Assembly: GCA_018828505.1 (NCBI GenBank)
Contig: JAHJVF010000135.1
Span: 1 to 34,435 of the forward strand
DNA length: 34,435 nucleotides
Direction: 5' to 3'
Source: Bacteroidota bacterium
GTDB taxonomy: Bacteria > Bacteroidota > Ignavibacteria > Ch128b
Shown one piece after another: positions 7,276 through 15,288 of the stretch. The notes under the pieces are model-generated. The model saw nothing but the letters and a program-made list of their open reading frames with translations. It did not search any database and was not told where the DNA came from. Made by a program: the position numbers and the translations under genes. Position 1 is the first letter of the stretch; each line of letters opens with the position of its first letter.

Positions 7276-8308
7276 AGTAGGAATTATCCCTATTTACTTG
7301 AACAACAATTTTTCCAATCGTCTTTCCCGATTTTAATTTTGATACTGCATCCGGCAGCTTATCATATGGAAATCTTTCACCAATAAAGGGTTTTGGCAGA
7401 TTGAGTTCCTGCACTTCTGCTAAAATTTCTTTTAACATTTCTACTTTATCGTAAAGCCAGATAAGATTAAAACCGCTTACAGTTTTGTTTTGCTCAATGA
7501 TCCGAAGAGTATCGATTTTAGGTCGTCGTAAATAATTAGCAGCAAGCTTAAAATAATTTGAACTAAACTTACCGGTTGAGAAACTAGCTCCGCCGTAAAT
7601 CATCATTCTCCCCATTGGAGCGAGTAAATCGTATTTGATCTTTAAAACATCTCCTCCAATAGATTCCAGAGCTAAATCGAGTGTTCGATCTTTTAGTGCA
7701 CGTATTAGATTCTTTTTAAAATATTTATCTCTTACAATGATTTGGTCATAACCTTCTGATTTGGCAAAATCAGTTTTTGATTCATTGCCTATGACCCCTA
7801 TAGTATAAGCATTAAATCTTTTTGCAATTCTATTCGCATAAAGTCCTACACCACCGACAGCACTTTCAATTAAAACAGTTTGTCCAAATTGAAGATTACC
7901 AAGTTTCGTCAGAGCGTAATAAGCAGTCAATGAATTAACGATAAAACTTGCTCCTTCATCGAATGTCCAATCGTTCGGGATTTTCAAAATGTATCGTTGG
8001 TCGATATTCAAGTGTGTTGTAAAGCTTCCAAATTTAATTACTCCCATGACCCTATCGCCAATTTCGGATTCTCTAACTAAGTCTCCTTTATTTATAACTA
8101 ATCCGGAAAATTCAATTCCCGGGATAAAATCTCGTTTCGGTGCAGCTTTGTACAGACCAAGAACAGTAAAGACGTCTGCGAAATTAAGTCCGATTGATTT
8201 TATTTCAATTGTAACTTCATGATCTTGCGGAAGAGGAAGCTCTTCCGAGACCAATTTCAGTTTTTTTATTGAACCGGGTTTTGAAATTCTATAAGACTTT
8301 CTAATCAT
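7259..8308 (-). CDS. MDR-family NADPH:quinone/zinc-type alcohol dehydrogenase-like oxidoreductase
   Basis: 349 aa, cytoplasmic. The N-terminal GroES-like domain has SIGLNFADVFTVLGLY and FIPGIEFSGLV…GDRVMG. The Rossmann domain has ESAVGGVGLYANRIAKRF (about residues 149-166), a variant of AxxGGVG, and GGDVLKIKYDLLAPMGRMMIYGG. The catalytic-zinc Cys/His pattern of true alcohol dehydrogenases is absent, so this is a quinone oxidoreductase/VAT-1-like enoyl reductase type using NAD(P)H. Substrate unknown. It is the first gene of a two-gene minus-strand unit with the AlaX-like gene, divergent from the M3 peptidase. Confidence 0.85.
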   Translation of the reverse strand: MIRKSYRISKPGSIKKLKLVSEELPLPQDHEVTIEIKSIGLNFADVFTVLGLYKAAPKRDFIPGIEFSGLVINKGDLVRESEIGDRVMGVIKFGSFTTHLNIDQRYILKIPNDWTFDEGASFIVNSLTAYYALTKLGNLQFGQTVLIESAVGGVGLYANRIAKRFNAYTIGVIGNESKTDFAKSEGYDQIIVRDKYFKKNLIRALKDRTLDLALESIGGDVLKIKYDLLAPMGRMMIYGGASFSTGKFSSNYFKLAANYLRRPKIDTLRIIEQNKTVSGFNLIWLYDKVEMLKEILAEVQELNLPKPFIGERFPYDKLPDAVSKLKSGKTIGKIVVQVNRDNSYYEKRL

Positions 8309-8607
8309 AAGGGGATATTCTCATAACTTAGCGGCAAGCTAAAAAGTTTAAGAAATAATAACAAGAAATCTCTATCAATTGATATAGAGATTCGTTTATA
8401 TTTAATACCCCCAAAAAAAGATTCCATCTTTTAACAATTCATTTTAGCAGTGTTAAAGATGGAATCTTTATTTGTTCGAGAAAATTCATGCCATTATAAT
8501 TTTTATTGAGTATTATAATTCTGAACACCATATTTGAATTAAAAATATAAAGCTAATTATTAGATCATTAAACATAATTACACAAAAATAAAAAGTGAGA
8601 AAAAGAA
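8309..8607. other. divergent intergenic region with two hairpins
   Basis: 299 bp between divergent genes, so it should hold both promoters. AATCTCTAT/ATAGAGATT form a hairpin at 8367-8392. AAAGATTCCATCTTTTAAC (8417-8435) pairs with GTTAAAGATGGAATCTTT (8452-8469), an 18-bp stem with one bulged T and a 16-nt loop. Neither position fits a terminator for the flanking genes, so they may be regulatory or remnants of a palindromic element. No coding signal is seen. Confidence 0.5.
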
Positions 8608-10719
8608 ATGAGGACATTTGTTTACCTTCCAATCATTTTATCAGTAGTGATCAATTTTTCATTTGCACAGGACAGTAAGATAAATATTAAAAATCCTTTT
8701 TTTCAAAAGTATGAGACACCTTTTGAAGTCCCTCCATTCGATAAAATTAAAGAAGAGCATTATCTGCCCGCCTTCAAAGGCGGTATCGAGGCACAACAAA
8801 AAGAAGTGCAGGATATTGTCAATAATCCGCAGCCTCCAACATTTTCGAACACGATTCAAGCTCTTGAATACAGTGGAAACTTACTCACAAAAGTCGGTTC
8901 TGTTTTTTACAATCTTAATTCTGCAAATACAAATGACGAGCTTCAAAAAATTGCTAAAGAAGTTTCGCCGTTATTATCAAAACATCGAGACGACATTAAC
9001 CTAAATGAAAAATTATTTCAGAGGATTAAAACAATTTATGAAGGGCGTGGCAAATTAAATTTAACTGCTGAACAGATGCGTCTACTTGAGGAACATTACA
9101 AAGATTTTGTCCGTGGCGGTGCAAATCTGAACGAAGAACAAAAGACGAAATTAAGAGAGATAAATAAAGAACTATCACTACTTACGTTGAAATTCGGTGA
9201 AAATATTTTGAAAGAAACTAATTCCTTCAAAATGATCCTTGATAAAAAAGAAGATCTTGACGGACTGCCAGAATCAGTCATCGAAAGTTCGAGCAAAGCA
9301 GCTCAAGATGCGGGGTTGAAAGATAAATGGCTTTTTACATTGGACAAACCGAGCTTTATACCTTTTCTACAATATTCAAAAAGACGTGATTTGCGCGAAA
9401 AGATTTTCAATGCATATATCAATCGCGGCAACAATAACAACGAATTCGATAATAAAGAAATCTTATCAAAGATCGTTTCATATAGGATAGAGAAAGCAAA
9501 ATTACTCGGATATAATAATCACGCTGAATTCATACTCGAAGAGAATATGGCGAAGACACCTGATAAAGTATACGACTTCATCCGTCAACTTTGGGAGCCT
9601 GCATTAAAGGTTGCACAAAGTGAAGCCGCGAAACTTCAAGAGATGATAAAAAAAGAAGTACATGATTTCAAATTAGAACCATGGGACTGGTGGTATTATT
9701 CAGAAATCATAAAAAAAGAAAAATATGAACTTGATGAAGAAATTCTTCGTCCATATTTCAAACTTGAGAATGTTCGGAACGGAGCGTTTGATGTTGCAAA
9801 TAAACTTTTTGGAATTACGATTCATGAAAGAAAAGATATTCCTGTTTATCATCCTGATGTTCAAGTATTTGAGGTGAAAGAATCTGACGGCAAGCACATT
9901 GGATTGTTATTTATGGATTTTCATCCGCGACCCGGAAAAAGAGTTGGTGCATGGATGAACTCATTCAGAAAACAGTACAAAGAAAAAGGAAAGAATATCA
10001 ATCCGCTTATTGCTAACGTCTGTAACTTTTCTAAACCGACAACTGATAAACCTTCTCTTTTAAGCTTCGAGGAAGTTGAAACATTATTTCATGAGTTTGG
10101 TCATGCGCTTCACGGTTTGCTTTCTAATAGTACATACCCGAGTTTAACAGGTACTTCAGTTCCGAGAGATTTTGTTGAGCTTTGTTCTCAGATCATGGAA
10201 AACTGGGCGAACGAGCCTCAAGTCTTAAAATCTTACGCAAGACACTACGTAACAAATGAACCCCTTCCGGATGAACTAATTGAAAGAATGAAAAAAGCCG
10301 AGCACTTCAATCAAGGTTTTGCAACGGTGGAATATCTTTCTGCAGCATTTTTGGATATGGATTGGCATACATTGACCGAACCAATTTCTTCCGATCCGAT
10401 GGAGTTTGAGCAAAAATCCTTATCAAGCATTCAGCTAATTCCGGAAATAGTCGTTCGTTATCGAAGTCCTTATTTCAATCATATTTTCTCTGGCGGATAC
10501 TCTGCGGGCTACTACAGTTACATCTGGGCAGAGGTTCTTGATGCCGATGCATTTGAAGCATTCAAAGAAACAAGCCTGTTCGATAAAAAGACGGCTCAAA
10601 GTTTTAGAGAAAATATTCTTGCGAGAGGCGGAACAGAAGATCCTATGGTACTCTATCTTAAATTTAGAGGAAGAGAACCTCGAGTTGAACCGTTATTAAA
10701 AAGAAAAGGACTTAATTAA
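8608..10719 (+). CDS. M3-family zinc metallopeptidase (peptidyl-dipeptidase Dcp/oligopeptidase A-like), exported
   Basis: 703 aa. Residues 1 to about 20 form a signal peptide (MRTFVYLPIILSVVINFSFA), so the enzyme should act in the periplasm or outer membrane. The helical N-terminal part has YLPAFKGGIEAQ and NNPQPPTFSNTI, typical of M3A enzymes. The catalytic motif is FHEFGHALHGLLS, with zinc ligands His495 and His499, catalytic Glu496 and third ligand Glu524 (RDFVELCSQIMENW). The C-terminal GGYSAGYYSYIWAEVLDADAF is the substrate-binding Tyr region. Such enzymes trim short peptides, releasing C-terminal dipeptides in Dcp. It appears to be a single-gene unit. Its length is typical for the family. 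Confidence 0.92.
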   Translation: MRTFVYLPIILSVVINFSFAQDSKINIKNPFFQKYETPFEVPPFDKIKEEHYLPAFKGGIEAQQKEVQDIVNNPQPPTFSNTIQALEYSGNLLTKVGSVFYNLNSANTNDELQKIAKEVSPLLSKHRDDINLNEKLFQRIKTIYEGRGKLNLTAEQMRLLEEHYKDFVRGGANLNEEQKTKLREINKELSLLTLKFGENILKETNSFKMILDKKEDLDGLPESVIESSSKAAQDAGLKDKWLFTLDKPSFIPFLQYSKRRDLREKIFNAYINRGNNNNEFDNKEILSKIVSYRIEKAKLLGYNNHAEFILEENMAKTPDKVYDFIRQLWEPALKVAQSEAAKLQEMIKKEVHDFKLEPWDWWYYSEIIKKEKYELDEEILRPYFKLENVRNGAFDVANKLFGITIHERKDIPVYHPDVQVFEVKESDGKHIGLLFMDFHPRPGKRVGAWMNSFRKQYKEKGKNINPLIANVCNFSKPTTDKPSLLSFEEVETLFHEFGHALHGLLSNSTYPSLTGTSVPRDFVELCSQIMENWANEPQVLKSYARHYVTNEPLPDELIERMKKAEHFNQGFATVEYLSAAFLDMDWHTLTEPISSDPMEFEQKSLSSIQLIPEIVVRYRSPYFNHIFSGGYSAGYYSYIWAEVLDADAFEAFKETSLFDKKTAQSFRENILARGGTEDPMVLYLKFRGREPRVEPLLKRKGLN

Positions 10720-10877
10720 AAAAATCAGTTGAATTATATTTACTTAAATTATACAGGAAGACAAAGCATTTTGAACAATAAATCGAATTCTGTTACGAAA
10801 TAATGCGAATAAAAACAATAATTATTTTATGATAAAAATTTTTTATCATCACGAAAAAGGACTTCTGTAATCCTGTA

Positions 10878-12458
10878 TTGAAAACAAATAATAATTTTGA
10901 ATATGATTTTTTAATAATCGGCAGCGGGTTTGGCGGTTCCGTCGCTGCACTTCGTTTGGCGGAAAAAGGTTATAAAGTTCTCGTAGTTGAAAAAGGAAAG
11001 TGGTATTCAACCAAAGATTTTCCTAAAACTAACTGGAATCTTAAACGATGGCTCTGGTTACCGATATTTAGATTTTTTGGATTCTTTAAAATCACTTTTT
11101 ATCGGCACGTTGGAATCTTATCTGGGGTAGGAGTTGGCGGCGGCTCTTTAGTTTACGCAAACACGTTACCAGTTCCTAAAAAAGAATTCTTTGAAGCTGA
11201 ATCATGGTCACATCTTGCTGATTGGGAAAAGGAATTGGCTGAACATTATCAGACCAGCCAAAAAATGATGGGTGTAGTAACAAGCCCAAGATTAGAGAAT
11301 GGAGATAAAGCACTTCAACAATTAGCAAGAGAAATCAATAAAGAGGATTTTTTTGAACCAACTCAAGTAGCTCTGTTTTTTGGTGAGCCGGATAAAATTG
11401 TTAAAGATCCTTACTTCAATGGAGAAGGTCCGGATCGATTAGGCTGTACTTTTTGCGGTGCTTGTATGGTTGGCTGTCGTGAGAACGCAAAGAATTCACT
11501 CGACAAAAATTATTTATACCTTGCTCAAAAAAAAGGAGCTGAAATCAAATCAGAATCGGAAGTCTATGACATAATTCCGATTGACAATGATGATGCGTCT
11601 GAAGGATATATAGTCAAATGGAAATCATCGACAAAAATATTTAAGAAGAAAAGCGAAGCAAGAGTGAAAGGAATTGTTTTTGCCGGAGGAGTTCTTGGCA
11701 CTGTTCCTCTGATGCTAAAATTTAAAGAGACTTCGTTACCGAATTTATCAGAAAAAGTCGGTTACAACATCAGAACAAATTCCGAAAGTCTGATGGGAAT
11801 AGTAGCCCCACAAAAAGAAACTGTATTTTCAGATGGAATAGCTATCAGTTCAATTTTACATATAGATGAACATAGCCATCTTGAGCCGGTGAGATATCCG
11901 TCAGGCTCAGGTTTTTGGCGGCTTCAATTAGCTCCGGTAACTGTTGGTAATAATGTGGTTACAAGATTGATAAAGGCAATTGTAGAAATTTTAAAACATC
12001 CTGTACGTTACTTTAAAGTTTACTTTGTACGAGACTGGGCAAAAAAAACTCAAATACTTCTTTACATGCGGACAATTAGCGGAACATTGAGATTTACACA
12101 TGGCAGGTTTAGAATGAAATCGAATATAGGAGAGGGTGCACTTCCAACAGCGTTCATGCCCGAAGCAGAAAAGTTAGCTAAAAGATTTGGTGAAATCGTA
12201 AATGGCACGCCTGGTGCATTGTTATCAGAAATTATTTTGGGAATTCCTACCACAGCGCATATTCTCGGCGGAGCAACAATGGGAAAAAATATTAATGAAG
12301 GAGTGATAGATAAAGATAACCGGGTCTTTGGTTATAAAAATATGTTTGTTTGTGATGGATCGATGATATCAGCAAATCCTGGGGTGAATCCGTCACTAAC
12401 GATTTTAACACTCAGTGAAAGGGCGCTGAGTAAAATAGAAGTTAAAGTTTCTAATTGA
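10878..12458 (+). CDS. GMC-family FAD oxidoreductase (cholesterol-oxidase-like) with CX2CX2CX3C cluster
   Basis: 526 aa, no signal peptide. The FAD-binding fold starts at DFLIIGSGFGGSVAALRLAE (GSGFGG, residues 15-20), with VGVGGGSLVYANTLP as the second dinucleotide/FAD segment. The C-terminal GMC domain has TAHILGGATMG and NMFVCDGSMISANPGVNPSL, typical of cholesterol oxidase-like GMC enzymes. Cys190, 193, 196 and 200 form GCTFCGACMVGC, a ferredoxin-like spacing; related Cys-rich stretches occur in some GMC proteins. The substrate is probably a hydrophobic or bulky alcohol, by family only. The TTG start at 10878 is chosen because the conserved fold starts eight codons later; the purine-rich AAAAAGGA lies some 18 bases upstream, so the start is not certain. 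Confidence 0.85.
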   Translation: MKTNNNFEYDFLIIGSGFGGSVAALRLAEKGYKVLVVEKGKWYSTKDFPKTNWNLKRWLWLPIFRFFGFFKITFYRHVGILSGVGVGGGSLVYANTLPVPKKEFFEAESWSHLADWEKELAEHYQTSQKMMGVVTSPRLENGDKALQQLAREINKEDFFEPTQVALFFGEPDKIVKDPYFNGEGPDRLGCTFCGACMVGCRENAKNSLDKNYLYLAQKKGAEIKSESEVYDIIPIDNDDASEGYIVKWKSSTKIFKKKSEARVKGIVFAGGVLGTVPLMLKFKETSLPNLSEKVGYNIRTNSESLMGIVAPQKETVFSDGIAISSILHIDEHSHLEPVRYPSGSGFWRLQLAPVTVGNNVVTRLIKAIVEILKHPVRYFKVYFVRDWAKKTQILLYMRTISGTLRFTHGRFRMKSNIGEGALPTAFMPEAEKLAKRFGEIVNGTPGALLSEIILGIPTTAHILGGATMGKNINEGVIDKDNRVFGYKNMFVCDGSMISANPGVNPSLTILTLSERALSKIEVKVSN

Positions 12459-12490
12459 AATTGAAGAACTACAACCCTACTCATAATCAA

Positions 12491-12507
12491 TGGCGGAGAG
12501 AAAGGGA
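12491..12507 (-). other. tRNA-Ser-like 3'-end fragment (copy 1)
   Basis: TGGCGGAGAGAAAGGGA. The reverse complement resembles the acceptor/T-arm end of a bacterial tRNA ending in CTCCGCCA. Repeated with two mismatches at 12828-12844. The rest of a tRNA is not present, so it is at best a fragment left by an integrated element. Confidence 0.35.
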
Positions 12508-12541
12508 CTGACTACGTCCCGTTGAGCGGGGCTTCGTCAGT
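12507..12541. repeat. palindromic element ACTGAC…GTCAGT (copy 1)
   Basis: 35 nt. ACTGAC/GTCAGT outer arms and TCCCG/CGGGG inner arms. Shares ACTGACTACG and CTTCGTCAGT with the next copy, four bases away. Confidence 0.6.
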
Positions 12542-12544
12542 TAA

Positions 12545-12577
12545 AACTGACTACGCTACGGAGTCGCTTCGTCAGTT
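12545..12577. repeat. palindromic element AACTGAC…GTCAGTT (copy 2)
   Basis: 33 nt. AACTGACTACG and CGCTTCGTCAGTT. It supplies the last codons and stop of the GIY-YIG fragment on the minus strand, so it probably inserted at the 3' end of that gene. Confidence 0.6.
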
Positions 12578-12715
12578 AAAATTCTTTTTTTTAGGATGGC
12601 TTTACCAGAACCAGTTTTGAAATATTTCTCTAGTTCTCTCGCTTTGGATTCAGTTTTAACTGCAATGAATGCCTCTAAAGTCAATGGCTTATGTCGAATG
12701 TTAATAAATCAGTTT
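12556..12715 (-). pseudogene. GIY-YIG nuclease C-terminal fragment
   Basis: The minus strand reads, from about 12710, INIRHKPLTLEAFIAVKTE, then SKARELEKYFKTGSGKAILK, ending in LTDEATP at a stop in 12556-12558. AFIAVKTESKARELEKYFKTGSGKA matches the C-terminal helix region of small GIY-YIG endonucleases (…KALEFEKYLKSGSGRAF…). The catalytic GIY…YIG half is missing, so the gene is truncated. In related bacteria such genes often sit next to tRNAs, in keeping with the tRNA-like repeats here. Family call from a short match. Confidence 0.55.
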
Positions 12716-12737
12716 AGGAAGCTTGGCCAGCCAACCG

Positions 12738-12768
12738 ATTGACTACATTCCTTCGGAATTTTGTCAAT
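12738..12768. repeat. palindromic element ATTGAC…GTCAAT (copy 3, diverged)
   Basis: ATTGAC/GTCAAT outer arms, ATTCC/GGAAT inner arms. ATTGACTACATTCC… parallels ACTGACTACG… of the copies at 12507 and 12545, and AAAA follows in copies 2 and 3. Confidence 0.5.
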
Positions 12769-12795
12769 TAAAAAGCCCCCTTTCAAAATTGGCCA

Positions 12796-12831
12796 GCCAA
12801 CCGAAGCCGATTTATCGAGACGTAGGTTGGC
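12796..12831. repeat. 36-nt palindromic element (GCCAACC…GGTTGGC)
   Basis: 7-bp perfect arms with a partly paired centre. The GACGTAGGTTGGC end resembles GACGTAGATTGGC in 13047-13081, so it is probably a diverged member of the same 31-36-nt family. Confidence 0.5.
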
Positions 12832-12844
12832 GGAGAGGGAGGGA
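12828..12844 (-). other. tRNA-Ser-like 3'-end fragment (copy 2)
   Basis: TGGCGGAGAGGGAGGGA. The reverse complement TCCCTCCCTCTCCGCCA is typical of a tRNA 3' half, but the sequence departs from tRNA pattern just after it. With 12491-12507 it forms an imperfect direct repeat around the GIY-YIG remnant, as old attachment sites might. Confidence 0.35.
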
Positions 12845-13046
12845 TTATCCGCTGATGAGCTATTGGTTGCATTTTCTTTGAGAAAAGAAGTTTTTCAAGA
12901 AGTAAGTGTCATAAAAGTGTCATAGAATTTTTGCTAATCTCATGTATTCATCCACTCCAAAATAATTCATAACACAAAAAAGTTTAGAACGGAAATCACG
13001 CGAATGCATGTAGAAGAACGATTAAACTATCGAGTAATATCAAACC

Positions 13047-13081
13047 AGCCCGCCTTGTTGTTCTGACGTAGATTGGCAGGG
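13047..13081. repeat. 35-nt-class palindromic element inside the DDE transposase
   Basis: AGCCCGCC at the left, GATTGGCAGGG at the right. Shares GTTCTGACGT with the complement of 383-417. It interrupts RVIS and RIREKYY. The flanking codons stay in frame (about 39 nt added) but the element brings a TGA. Confidence 0.65.
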
Positions 13082-13345
13082 AGGATACGGGAAAAATATT
13101 ATATAAGAATTACACCAGGTCGTCTTTGTGATATGGTAAATGAAGTAGCAACTCATACAAAAGGTAGTAAACAGATAAAAGAAGAGCACCACCCCAATTG
13201 GGAAGGATATTTAATCGTCGATGAAAAATACATAAACGTCAAAGGTAAGAAGCAAGTTAGTCTGATAGCTGTAGATTCAAGTTGCGATATTGTACACGAG
13301 GAATTCTTAGCATATCAAGAGCAGACAAGATATGATGAATTTTTC

Positions 13346-13361
13346 GTCCGCCGTGGCGGAC
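13346..13361. repeat. 16-nt palindrome GTCCGCCGTGGCGGAC inserted in transposase
   Basis: Near-perfect palindrome (GTCCGCC/GGCGGAC around GT). Removing exactly these 16 nt joins YDEFF to IKSHLKYPFRSVITDLD in one open frame, so it is a precise insertion without a target duplication, or with one of at most a base or two. Same class as 172-186. Confidence 0.8.
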
Positions 13362-14238
13362 ATAAAGTCTCACCTTAAATATCCATTTAGGTCAGTTATA
13401 ACAGATTTAGATTTTATGTTAGAAAAGTCAATAAAAACAGTACTTAACAGCGATATTCCTCATCAGAAATGTTTGAAACACATGATAGAGAACGTAAAGA
13501 GGATACTAAATTATTCTAGCACGAAAGCCCAATACAACAAGCTGATGCGGATGCATCCCTTTGGGAAAAAACATGTCGAAAATAGAATTGTTATCAGTCA
13601 GGAAAAAGCAGAGCAATTAGAAGCCATAGAAGATAAATATTTTGTATAGGAGAACTTTTGTCTGGTATAAGAGAGATTTTGTATTGTACAAATAGAGCTG
13701 AATCAAATCTCAAGTTAAAACAGTTAAGAAATAGATTTGGTCCGAAATATTCGAAGGTGTTCAATTTGATTGATCATCATTTGACCGGGTTACTTAATCA
13801 TCAAAAGGATAACTTGATCCCAAAGACAAATAACCTGGCAGAAAATAAAAATTGACAGATTAAAAGAAGATTTAAAACAATTGAAGCATTTCAATCTAAA
13901 CAAAATGCTAGTAACTACTTAAGGTTCAAGCCATATACTGATTATCGTAAAAATAGAAAGTCACGCAATGGTAAATCTCTTTTAGAAATCTGTGGTGTAG
14001 TTCTAAGAAAAGAAGATCGGTTAAAAAATTCTGTAAATGTATATTAATTCAGTAGCCGAAAAGTGGTATGCGACCTTATTATTTTGATTTACAATAATCA
14101 TTGATTTATATAAATTAAAAATAAATGTTTACTTCCAAATTCTGGATATTGATTAGTAATTTTGGAAAGAAGATTTACTCTCTTGTACAATAAACTTATA
14201 TATTTAATCAGTATTAGATTTCAATTACATGCAATTAT

Positions 14239-15288
14239 ATGAGATTTGAAGTCAATAATTCATCACTGGGGCAGTTTAAAACTCTATTAATTAATGATAA
14301 TGAAACCAGAAGTAAAATTGAGATTGCTTTAAGAGGTGCAATGCTTCTTAGCTACTATGTAAAGCTCGATCAAAATATTTTTAACATCATTGATGGTTTT
14401 CAATCTCAAGATGAATTGGGATCGGGTACAGGTGCACGATGCTGGATCATGGCGCCGTTTCCCAATCGAATTGAGAATGGTATATATAAATTTCTCGGGA
14501 AAACTTACCAGCTACGCCCGATCGCTCCAAGAACTCAGGTAATTCATGGTTTTACATCAAATGTCGATTTCAAAATTATTGATACGGAATCTAATGATGA
14601 AGAAATTATAATTACTTTTTATACAAATATTCTTCGACCAGGAGTATTTGAGGGTTATCCATTTAGTGTCGATGTTTACATTAAATACATTTTTAACGGA
14701 TTAAAATTAAATATTGAAGTAATAGCTAAAAATGTTGGAAATGAACCGGCTCCGTTCGGAACCGGGTGGCATCCATATTTCAGAACCTCCGAGAAAGGGT
14801 CTGCCCACCATGTCCAGCTGCACGAGGCAGGCGGGATTGATCATCTAATCCTTACGCTCAACGCGAATCAATTAATACTTACTGATAAGAATTTAATACC
14901 GCTCAAAGATGAAAAGGCTTATGGTAAACTAAACGATTATTTAGACTTTGATTTTAGAGATACGAGAACAATTGAAGAACGTGTGATAAAAAATAGAATA
15001 CTCGATAATTGTTTTGCTGATCTGAAAGTAGATGAAAATGGAATTTCTTCAACAACATTATATGATCCCACCAATGATCTGCAAATAAAAATTTTTCAGA
15101 AAGGAGGCCTTACACTAGTTTTTTCCGGTGACACACTTTCTGAAAGACAAAGAAAATCAATTGCAATTGAACCTGTGCAATTTATGACGAATGCATTTAA
15201 CCGTCCGGAATTAGAAGAAAAGATTAGAATCAATCCTGGAAAAGAATCAAAATTCGAATTTGGAATTGAAGTTTATTGTAACAAATAA
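14239..15288 (+). CDS. galM: aldose 1-epimerase (mutarotase) carrying a palindromic insert
   Basis: 349-aa cytoplasmic enzyme of the GalM family. It interconverts alpha and beta anomers of aldoses, the entry step of galactose use. Catalytic-site residues are visible: His103 in QVIHGF, His178 in GTGWHPYF, and Glu311 in AIEPVQFMTN as the likely general base. MAPFPNRIENGIYKF holds the sugar-binding Asn-Arg. A 35-nt palindrome at 14801-14835 encodes residues about 188-199 (SAHHVQLHEAGG) in frame between HPYFRTSEK and IDHLILTLNANQL, an extra loop not expected in the family. The gene stays open. No strong ribosome-binding site is seen. It lies upstream of the GH35 remnant and fits with galT at the window's end. 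Confidence 0.88.
   Translation: MRFEVNNSSLGQFKTLLINDNETRSKIEIALRGAMLLSYYVKLDQNIFNIIDGFQSQDELGSGTGARCWIMAPFPNRIENGIYKFLGKTYQLRPIAPRTQVIHGFTSNVDFKIIDTESNDEEIIITFYTNILRPGVFEGYPFSVDVYIKYIFNGLKLNIEVIAKNVGNEPAPFGTGWHPYFRTSEKGSAHHVQLHEAGGIDHLILTLNANQLILTDKNLIPLKDEKAYGKLNDYLDFDFRDTRTIEERVIKNRILDNCFADLKVDENGISSTTLYDPTNDLQIKIFQKGGLTLVFSGDTLSERQRKSIAIEPVQFMTNAFNRPELEEKIRINPGKESKFEFGIEVYCNK
14801..14835. repeat. 35-nt palindromic element in frame within galM
   Basis: CTGCCCACC and GGCAGGCGGG arms, 35 nt, matching 383-417 and 945-979 in length, arms and the GAGGCAGGCGGG end. Translated as SAHHVQLHEAGG, with no stop or frameshift. Reading frame and peptide resemble the copy at 945-979 (PARPVEMREAGG). Confidence 0.75.

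Larger units (their letters stand above)
12459..12950. other. non-coding, decayed mobile DNA between GMC gene and transposase remnant
   Basis: About 490 bp without an intact gene. It holds palindromic elements (12507-12541, 12545-12577, 12738-12768, 12796-12831), a GIY-YIG fragment on the minus strand (12556-12715), two 17-nt tRNA-3'-end-like repeats (12491-12507, 12828-12844), and a perfect 16-bp direct repeat TTGGCCAGCCAACCGA at 12723-12738 and 12789-12804. Nothing else is recognised. Confidence 0.6.
12955..14047 (+). pseudogene. DDE transposase, multiply broken
   Basis: A single transposase is recovered across changing frames. KKFRTEITRMHVEERLNYRV is the N-terminal helix region. RIREKYYIRITPGRLCDMVN follows. 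YLIVDEKYINVKGKKQVSLI carries the first Asp, FRSVITDLDFMLEKSI the second Asp, HQKCLKHMIENVKRIL comes next, and IPKTNNLAENKN the Glu. The tail is QIKRRFKTIEAFQSKQNASN to a stop at 14045-14047. Defects: a palindrome with an in-frame TGA (13047-13081), a 16-nt palindrome that shifts frame (13346-13361), a frame change near 13650, and a TGA at 13853-13855. The D-D-E pattern is clear. The exact IS family is not recognised (IS6-like or Mutator-like). Confidence 0.8.

Noticed and set aside
8768-8783. Perfect palindrome CCGCCTTCAAAGGCGG inside the M3 peptidase gene
   Set aside because: It encodes part of YLPAFKGGIEAQ, a normal conserved segment of M3 enzymes with no extra residues, so it is not counted as an inserted element.
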